Assembly (NCBI GenBank): GCA_905236405.1
Contig: CAJOQB010000164.1
Coordinates: forward strand, 1 to 8,188
Source: an uncultured Bacteroidales bacterium
Lineage (GTDB): Bacteria; Bacteroidota; Bacteroidia; Bacteroidales; P3
Direction: 5' to 3'
Length of the DNA stretch: 8,188 nucleotides
Of the stretch, positions 6,381 through 8,188 are shown piece after piece. Every line of letters starts with the position of its first letter. The first letter of the stretch is position 1. A model generated the notes under the pieces. It saw nothing but the letters and a program-made list of their open reading frames with translations, was not told where the DNA came from and searched no databases. The position numbers and the translations under genes are program-made.

Positions 6381-7541
6381 TTAGATAGGCTGTACAGAGC
6401 CCGTTTCTACATGGAAAACGAGATGATCCATCGACGGTGTCTCTTGGAAGATGGACTCCACCCTACCCTGCTGGGTGTCGGTGATGAACACTTGCCCGAA
6501 ACGGGAGCTGCCCACCAAACGCACCAACTGACGTGCACGGAGCATGTCGAGCTTGTCGAACATGTCGTCGAGCAACAAGATGGGCTTATGGTTGTTTTGT
6601 TGGGCAATGTAGTCGAACTGCGCCAACTTCAACGCCAACAGGAACGTCTTCTGCTGCCCCTGCGAGCCAAACTTCTTCACAGGATAGCCACCGATAGAGA
6701 GGTCGATGTCGTCTTTGTGTGTGCCCACCGAGGTGTACTGAAGCATGGCGTCACGCTGTTGCGACTGTTGCAGCAATGACTTGAAATGCTGTTCGACGAC
6801 AGACTCCGCACCCTCGTCCGGCAACGGAGGCAGCTGCTCCATCAAGGGCGACAGATAGGTGAGCGACGGCTCCTCACGCGACATAGCCTCGTCGGCAATC
6901 ATGGCAAAATAGCGGGCAAAGAGCGGACGAAACTCCTCGACAAACCGTTGGCGGTGAAGGAATATCGAGCTGCCGAGCCGAGCCACCTGCTCGTCCCACA
7001 GCACGATGCTCTCCTTGTCGAAGTAACGGTTGTCATAGAAGGTTTTAAGCAGATGGTTGCGTTGGTCGATGGCCTTGTTGTATTGCAGCAGGGTGTTGAG
7101 ATAGGTGTGGTCGGTCTGCGAGATAACCCCGTCGATAAACTTGCGACGCACCTCGCTGCCTCCCAGGATGAGGGTCTGGTCGTTGGGCGACACCATCACC
7201 AACGGAATGCGACCAATATGCTCGGCCAGCGAAGAATAGGTCTTCTTGTTGAACTTCATCTGCTTGTTGTGTCCCCGCTTGAGTGTACACGACACATTGG
7301 CCGCCTCGCCATCAATCAGGTACTCGCCGTGGATGGCAAAGAACTCCTCGTCGTGGCGGATGTTCTGGGTGTCGATAGGGTTGAAGTAGCTCTTGCAGAA
7401 CGAAAGGTAATAGATGGCGTCGAGCAGATTGGTCTTGCCCACACCGTTGTTGCCGACAAAGCAGTTCACGTTGTTGGAGAAAGCGATGTCGGCTTCGGCA
7501 TAGCTTTTGAAATTGGCCAGTTTGAGTCGAGTGAGAATCAT
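6381..7541 (-). CDS. recF: DNA replication and repair protein RecF
   Basis: A 386-residue SMC-like ATPase that helps load RecA at gaps coated with single-strand binding protein, working with RecO and RecR. Seen directly: the N-terminus MILTRLKLANFKSY, typical of RecF; Walker A GNNGVGKT (30-37); the ABC signature FGSQGQQK (291-298); Walker B ILLLDD (321-326) followed by DKLD (329-332); and a late strand GQVFITDTQ (349-357). The start at 7541 is chosen because the RecF homology begins at that methionine. The frame continues upstream to 7601, but those 20 residues lie inside ispH and do not resemble RecF. The ispH TGA and the recF ATG are separated by only two bases (TGA-CC-ATG), suggesting translational coupling. 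Slightly longer than the usual 360-370 residues, with the extra length at the C-terminus and in the coiled-coil part. Confidence 0.97.
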   Translation of the reverse strand: MILTRLKLANFKSYAEADIAFSNNVNCFVGNNGVGKTNLLDAIYYLSFCKSYFNPIDTQNIRHDEEFFAIHGEYLIDGEAANVSCTLKRGHNKQMKFNKKTYSSLAEHIGRIPLVMVSPNDQTLILGGSEVRRKFIDGVISQTDHTYLNTLLQYNKAIDQRNHLLKTFYDNRYFDKESIVLWDEQVARLGSSIFLHRQRFVEEFRPLFARYFAMIADEAMSREEPSLTYLSPLMEQLPPLPDEGAESVVEQHFKSLLQQSQQRDAMLQYTSVGTHKDDIDLSIGGYPVKKFGSQGQQKTFLLALKLAQFDYIAQQNNHKPILLLDDMFDKLDMLRARQLVRLVGSSRFGQVFITDTQQGRVESIFQETPSMDHLVFHVETGSVQPI

Positions 7542-7543
7542 GG

Positions 7544-8188
7544 TCAGACAAGGGTATTGGAATGGTCTTTGAGTTTCTCGGCCACTGCCTCCATCAGCCA
7601 TCGGGGGGTGGAGGTGGCGCCACTGACACCGACACGTTGCACCCCCTGCAGCATAGGGTCGTCCAAATCCAACTCGTCGAGCGACGAGATGAAGAGGGTG
7701 CGAGGCAGGACGCTGCGACAGACATCATAGAGATAATGGCCGTTGCTGGAGTTGCTGCCGCTGACGAATATCAAGGCATCGACGCTCTGTGCAAAGGCTT
7801 TCAGCTCGTTGCTACGGTTGCTCACACGGTTGCAGATGGTGTTGTAGGCCACAAAGTCGGAGGTGGCACGTTGCTGCATCAAGTCAATCAGCTGCTGGTA
7901 CTCCAGCTTGCTCTTGGTGGTCTGCGAAAAAAGACGAATGGGACGGCTGAAGTCAACATTGTCAACATCGGAGGGATGACTGACGATGATGGCCGTGTTG
8001 TTGGTCTGTCCGTTGAGGCCAATGACCTCGGCATGACCCTGCTTGCCAAAGATGACCACCTGTCCGCCCACCTGCTGCATCTCCATATAGCCCTCACGCA
8101 CCCGCTTCTGCAAAGCCAGCACGATAGGACATGTGGCATCCACCAACTCGATGTGTTGGTGTTGGGCGATGGCATAGGTCGACGGCGG
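7544..8188 (-). CDS. ispH: 4-hydroxy-3-methylbut-2-enyl diphosphate reductase IspH (LytB), C-terminal part; 5' end outside window
   Basis: The frame is open to the right edge, giving the last 214 residues; the first 70 or so, including the first cluster cysteine, are outside. IspH is the iron-sulfur enzyme that makes isopentenyl and dimethylallyl diphosphate in the last step of the MEP pathway. Seen in the fragment: PPSTYAIA at its start, LVDATCP with cluster cysteine C20, GHAEV with the substrate-contacting histidine and glutamate (52, 54), YNTICNRVSNR with cluster cysteine C119, SSN (147-149) and GATSTP (190-195), all at the expected spacing. A TTG at 8146 could be read as a start but lies inside the conserved region and is not one. 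It is the first visible gene of a minus-strand operon with recF; the promoter is beyond the window. IspH products feed the undecaprenyl carrier recycled by UppP. Confidence 0.96.
   Translation of the reverse strand, partial: PPSTYAIAQHQHIELVDATCPIVLALQKRVREGYMEMQQVGGQVVIFGKQGHAEVIGLNGQTNNTAIIVSHPSDVDNVDFSRPIRLFSQTTKSKLEYQQLIDLMQQRATSDFVAYNTICNRVSNRSNELKAFAQSVDALIFVSGSNSSNGHYLYDVCRSVLPRTLFISSLDELDLDDPMLQGVQRVGVSGATSTPRWLMEAVAEKLKDHSNTLV

Noticed and set aside
7542..7601. Upstream start for recF adding 20 residues
   Set aside because: The extra part lies within ispH coding sequence, and RecF homology begins exactly at 7541.
6786..7730. A 314-residue plus-strand frame opposite recF and the end of ispH
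   Set aside because: In register with recF and spanning two real genes; RecF and IspH motifs are clear on the other strand.

Overview
The window reads as ordinary chromosomal housekeeping DNA from a member of the Bacteroidota, most likely the order Bacteroidales (Prevotellaceae or a relative is a guess). The reasons are the gene order ftsX - DUF3098 - uppP - truB, which is characteristic of that phylum; the near absence of Shine-Dalgarno sequences before the genes; a promoter of the Bacteroidota TTTG / TAnnTTTG type before topA; and protein details such as the IspH GATSTP motif and a TopA with no zinc fingers. Coding DNA is fairly GC-rich (37 of 60 bases at 4081-4140) and the one real intergenic region is AT-rich (21 of 60 at 3421-3480; 16 of 60 at 3481-3540).

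Layout: (1) 1-3395, plus strand, one tight run: the 3' part of dnaN (sliding clamp), ftsX (divisome membrane protein), a small DUF3098 membrane protein, uppP (undecaprenyl-diphosphatase, lipid carrier recycling) and truB (tRNA pseudouridine 55 synthase). Gaps are 10-30 bases, so this is probably one transcription unit whose promoter lies left of the window. (2) 3396-3629, an AT-rich spacer with two overlapping hairpins after truB and a promoter region before topA. (3) 3630-5972, topA, DNA topoisomerase I, followed by two hairpins, the second a strong terminator. (4) 6065-8188, minus strand, an operon transcribed right to left: ispH (isoprenoid precursor synthesis; 5' end cut off by the window edge), recF (recombinational repair) and a DUF721/DciA-like protein. 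It converges on topA.

Functionally the window mixes DNA replication, topology and repair (DnaN, TopA, RecF, DUF721) with the isoprenoid-to-envelope route (IspH makes isoprenoid precursors, UppP recycles the undecaprenyl carrier, FtsX acts in division). I found no mobile element, CRISPR array, RNA gene, phage, defence or biosynthetic cluster. I do not think the window holds an undescribed system; the points worth a second look are small ones: the unstudied DUF3098 gene, the DUF721 gene next to recF, the TruB insertion, and the structure of the truB-topA spacer.
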